A stretch of DNA of 17,180 nt from Bacillota bacterium (lineage in GTDB: Bacteria > Bacillota_I > Bacilli_A > ML615J-28 > CAG-698). The position numbers and the translations under genes are program-made. The notes under the pieces were generated by a model. That model had not been told where the DNA came from. It saw nothing but the letters and a program-made list of their open reading frames with translations, and ran no database searches. Location of the stretch: the NCBI GenBank assembly GCA_023422115.1, contig JAEZSA010000099.1:1-17180 (forward strand). Direction: 5' to 3'. Below, piece after piece: positions 14,808-17,180 of this stretch. Numbering within the stretch: position 1 is the first letter of the stretch; each line of letters begins with the position of its first letter.

Positions 14808-16250
14808 TTACTCACCTTTAACAATTTTCCCTTTTAAGTGCCATGTATATGCTTTTTCTATTTTAACCTTTACAACTTTACCGACTAAATCTAATTCACC
14901 TGGAAAATTGACAAGTTTATTATGAGGAGAATATCCAGTCATGATTTCTTCTTTCTTCTCCGAAGATCCTTCCACTAAAACGTCGATAACTTCTCCTTCA
15001 AAGCGTTTATTACCAGCAGCAAATCCTTCATTAATACATTTATTTAAGCTGAGAAGTCGTTCTTTTTTCACTTCACTTGGAGTATCATCTTCATATTTAC
15101 TAGCGGGTGTTCCCTCTCGAGGTGAAAAAATAAAGGTATAAGCGCCTTCAAATCTTGCTTTTTTTACTAGATCTAATGTTTCATTAAAGTCTTCTTCTGT
15201 TTCTCCAGGAAAGCCTACAATAATATCTGTTGTAAGCGAGATATCAGGAATCGCTTTTCTTAATTTGTTTATTTTTTCCAAATATTCTTCTTTGGTATAT
15301 TTACGATTCATTTTCTTAAGAATTGTGTTGCTACCAGACTGAACAGGCAAATGTAAATGAGGCATAATATTTCCTCTTTTAGCCATAACTTCAATTGTCT
15401 TATCATCTAAATCTCTGGGATGAGATGTTGTAAAGCGAATTCTCTTCATTTTTGTCTTATTTAAATCATCTAATAAATCAGCAAATTGATATTCTCGATC
15501 TAAATCTTTTCCATAAGCATTTACATTTTGACCCAATAATGTGACTTCCACATACCCTTCATCAGCTAGTGTTTCCACATCTTTGATAATATCTTCTGGT
15601 TGGCGGGAACGTTCTCTTCCTCTGGTATAAGGTACAATACAATAGGTGCAAAATTCATCACAGCCATACATAATATCAACCCAAGCTTTTCGTGGATGCT
15701 CTCGTTTAATTGGGATTTCTTCAACAACACTTCCCTCACTGGAATATACTTCAACAACTTTTTCGTTCTTTAAAAAAGCATCTGCTAAGTATTCAGGAAG
15801 TTTATATATGTTGTGAGTTCCAAAAACAATATCTACTTGCGGATGTTTTTTCTTGATTTCCTCAACAACTTTTTCTTCTTGTGGCATACATCCACAAATT
15901 CCTAAAATTAAATTGGGTTTGGTTTTCTTTAAGCTCTTTACTCTACCAATTTCTCCAAAAACTCGTTCTTCTGCGTTTCCTCTGATAGCACAGGTATTAA
16001 ATAGAACCAAGTCTGCTTCATTTTCATTGTTTACACAACTGAAGCCTAACATTTCTAAAATACCCGCAATTTTCTCGCTGTCTGACAAATTTCCTTGGCA
16101 GCCATACGTTTTTATATGGTACTTTAAATTGTTTCCCAATCCAATTAATTCTTCTGGAACATTGAATACAATACTCTTGATATCTTTATTTAGTCTTTTA
16201 CGCGCATCCTTTAAAGATGGAGCAAAATACTTACTATACTCTTTTTTCAT
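14808..16250 (-). CDS. miaB: tRNA-2-methylthio-N6-dimethylallyladenosine synthase
   Basis: 480 residues from the ATG at 16250. This radical SAM enzyme adds the methylthio group to isopentenyladenosine at position 37 of tRNAs reading UNN codons, stabilising codon pairing. The N-terminal methylthiotransferase domain has cluster cysteines Cys51 (TYGCQ), Cys87 (FNTCAIR) and Cys121 (GCMPQ). The radical SAM cluster uses Cys197, Cys201 and Cys204 (CDEFCTYC), followed by IVPYTRGRERSR. A TRAM RNA-binding domain covers about 415-478. The N-terminal DYSKYF-like extension (EYSKYFAPSLKDARKR, 4-19) is typical of Bacilli MiaB. GAAGGTG lies 5 bases before the start. An in-frame TTG at 16310 is rejected because it is the -35 box of the promoter. 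The family partner MiaA is not in the window. Confidence 0.95.
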   Translation of the reverse strand: MKKEYSKYFAPSLKDARKRLNKDIKSIVFNVPEELIGLGNNLKYHIKTYGCQGNLSDSEKIAGILEMLGFSCVNNENEADLVLFNTCAIRGNAEERVFGEIGRVKSLKKTKPNLILGICGCMPQEEKVVEEIKKKHPQVDIVFGTHNIYKLPEYLADAFLKNEKVVEVYSSEGSVVEEIPIKREHPRKAWVDIMYGCDEFCTYCIVPYTRGRERSRQPEDIIKDVETLADEGYVEVTLLGQNVNAYGKDLDREYQFADLLDDLNKTKMKRIRFTTSHPRDLDDKTIEVMAKRGNIMPHLHLPVQSGSNTILKKMNRKYTKEEYLEKINKLRKAIPDISLTTDIIVGFPGETEEDFNETLDLVKKARFEGAYTFIFSPREGTPASKYEDDTPSEVKKERLLSLNKCINEGFAAGNKRFEGEVIDVLVEGSSEKKEEIMTGYSPHNKLVNFPGELDLVGKVVKVKIEKAYTWHLKGKIVKGE

Positions 16251-16281
16251 CGATACACCTTCATCGTTATTCTTTTTAGAT

Positions 16282-16310
16282 ATTATACCAAAAAATATTA
16301 TTTTTTTCAA
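16282..16310 (-). promoter_or_regulatory. Promoter of miaB
   Basis: On the minus strand TTGAAA (16305-16310), a 17-base spacer and perfect TATAAT (16282-16287), with TGG just before the -10 (extended -10). The start site would be near 16275, giving a leader of about 25 bases. This excludes the upstream in-frame TTG as a translation start. Confidence 0.85.
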
Positions 16311-16334
16311 GTTAACATATCTTTTTATTATAAT
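16305..16334 (+). promoter_or_regulatory. Probable promoter of the kinase-like gene
   Basis: A perfect TATAAT (16329-16334) lies on the plus strand 31 bases before the ATG at 16365. The best -35 candidate is TTTCAA (16305-16310) with an 18-base spacer; it is the reverse complement of the miaB -35, so the two divergent promoters would share the same six bases. Confidence 0.5.
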
Positions 16335-16364
16335 TCATGTTAGAATAATGTTGGTGACTAAAAC

Positions 16365-17180
16365 ATGGATGATATAATTATTAGAAGTTATTTAAGATAT
16401 CCCAAATCAACAATGCAAGACCTTTTGAAATTGGTTCATCAGGCTTCTTTTGGTGGTGGACACATGATAGAAAATCCAGAAAAAAGTTTGCTTTATTTAC
16501 AAGAAGAATGCAAGAAATTAAAAAGCAAAACCAATCCAAATGAATTACTATATGAATATATTTCTCATGATATGGTGAGAATTAATCTTCGCCCTTACTT
16601 AGAAGCTAACTTTGATTTAAATTATTTAAATCAAATCTTTGTACAAACAGCAAACGAACATCAAAAAGATGAAAATCAAATAAAAAGATATTTAGATTAT
16701 TTGAAAAGTCTATTTCGAAATAAATTAATTAATCTTGAATATGAAAAAGCCTTATCAGCCATTTCAGAGTATGAAGCTTCTGGCTTTTTGCCACTACATC
16801 ATAGTGAACAATATGTTGAAGCATATCATCCAGCTTATAGAATTGTAAACAAAAAATTTATCACTCAAGAAATGAAAAAACAACAATTGGAACGTTTTAT
16901 ATCTTCAGTACAAACAAAAGATAGACGATTAATCCTAGCAATCGAAGGAAAAAGTTGTTCTGGTAAAAGTTATTTATCAAACTACTTACAAGAAACAATG
17001 AATGCTTCTGTTATTACAACCGATGACTTCTTTTTAACGGAAGAGCAAAAAGAAACACAAACAGCAATAGGAGATTACATTAATTATAAATTACTAGAAA
17101 CTGAAGTAATGACAAAGATTCATAATGCTAGTAGTGTTACGTACCATCGTTATGATTGTCACGAAAAAAAATACGAATTA
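16365..17180 (+). CDS. Uridine-kinase-like P-loop protein with extra N-terminal domain, C-terminus cut by window edge
   Basis: The ATG at 16365, with GGTGA 8 bases upstream, opens a frame of 272 codons that runs off the right edge. Residues 1-185 are a helical, soluble domain with conserved-looking blocks: YPKSTMQDLLKLVHQASFGGGHMI (12-35), HDMVRINLRPY (68-78) and EAYHPAYRIV (152-161). A P-loop kinase domain then starts: LAIEGKSCSGKS (191-202) holds Walker A, VITTDDFFL (216-224) matches the DDF(Y/F) segment of uridine kinases, and VTYHRYDCHEKKY (258-270) resembles the substrate-side YxxYDC region of uridine-kinase-like proteins. It probably phosphorylates a nucleoside or similar small molecule; the substrate is unknown and the rest of the kinase domain is not visible. 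No signal peptide. It diverges from miaB. Confidence 0.82.
   Translation, partial: MDDIIIRSYLRYPKSTMQDLLKLVHQASFGGGHMIENPEKSLLYLQEECKKLKSKTNPNELLYEYISHDMVRINLRPYLEANFDLNYLNQIFVQTANEHQKDENQIKRYLDYLKSLFRNKLINLEYEKALSAISEYEASGFLPLHHSEQYVEAYHPAYRIVNKKFITQEMKKQQLERFISSVQTKDRRLILAIEGKSCSGKSYLSNYLQETMNASVITTDDFFLTEEQKETQTAIGDYINYKLLETEVMTKIHNASSVTYHRYDCHEKKYEL

Noticed and set aside
16251..16310. Longer miaB reading frame from a TTG start
   Set aside because: The TTG is part of the TTGAAA -35 box, and the -10 box lies within the extension; the ATG at 16250 has a ribosome binding site.
15853..16377. Plus-strand open frame of 174 codons opposite miaB
   Set aside because: It is antisense to the conserved miaB gene, is serine/leucine/phenylalanine-rich as expected for a shadow frame, and has no ribosome binding site.
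1..17180. CRISPR arrays, insertion sequences, prophage genes, toxin-antitoxin pairs, tRNA or rRNA genes
   Set aside because: No regularly spaced repeats, transposase or integrase motifs, paired small toxin/antitoxin frames or cloverleaf-like segments were recognised on either strand.

Overview
The window is AT-rich chromosomal DNA of a low-GC Bacillota (Firmicutes). It carries the Bacilli-specific helicase-loading genes dnaB and dnaI, consensus sigma-A-type promoters, AGGAG-like ribosome binding sites and an FMN riboswitch with a terminator. TGA is a stop codon (dnaI and mutM end with it), so this is not a Mycoplasma using TGA for tryptophan. The compact gene order and frequent repeat-bearing lipoproteins would fit an Erysipelotrichia-, Izemoplasma- or Acholeplasma-like lineage of Bacilli. 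That placement is an inference and no marker here settles it.

Left part (1-7899, all minus strand): a DNA replication and repair cluster read in the order polA, a small FMN nitroreductase, mutM, coaE, an unrecognised 121-residue protein, dnaB, dnaI. It closes with a strong terminator at 709-742. Most joints are overlaps or gaps of a few bases, so the block is probably one operon with a second promoter before the nitroreductase. Beyond the terminator lies a separate lipoprotein gene, cut by the window edge, with InlB-type (Listeria-Bacteroides) repeats.

Middle part (7900-13510): a divergent intergenic region leads on the plus strand to a small lipoprotein of unknown function. Facing it on the minus strand is a chain made of a NatAB-like ABC transporter, a large secreted phosphodiester glycosidase-like protein and, directly against the stop codon of the latter, an FMN riboswitch controlling a RibU-type riboflavin transporter.

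Right part (13511-17180): a plus-strand DUF362 protein with two 4Fe-4S motifs converges with miaB (tRNA methylthiotransferase) on a shared terminator. A divergent promoter pair then serves miaB and a plus-strand gene for a uridine-kinase-like P-loop protein with an extra N-terminal domain, cut by the right edge.

Most of the window is recognisable core genome. The items least explained are the unknown protein between coaE and dnaB, the riboswitch with no room for its own promoter, the 11-bp direct repeat before the small lipoprotein, and the two-domain kinase-like protein. No defence system, prophage, insertion sequence, CRISPR array, tRNA or rRNA was seen. No gene-free stretch exceeds 300 bases; the longest is 7900-8186.
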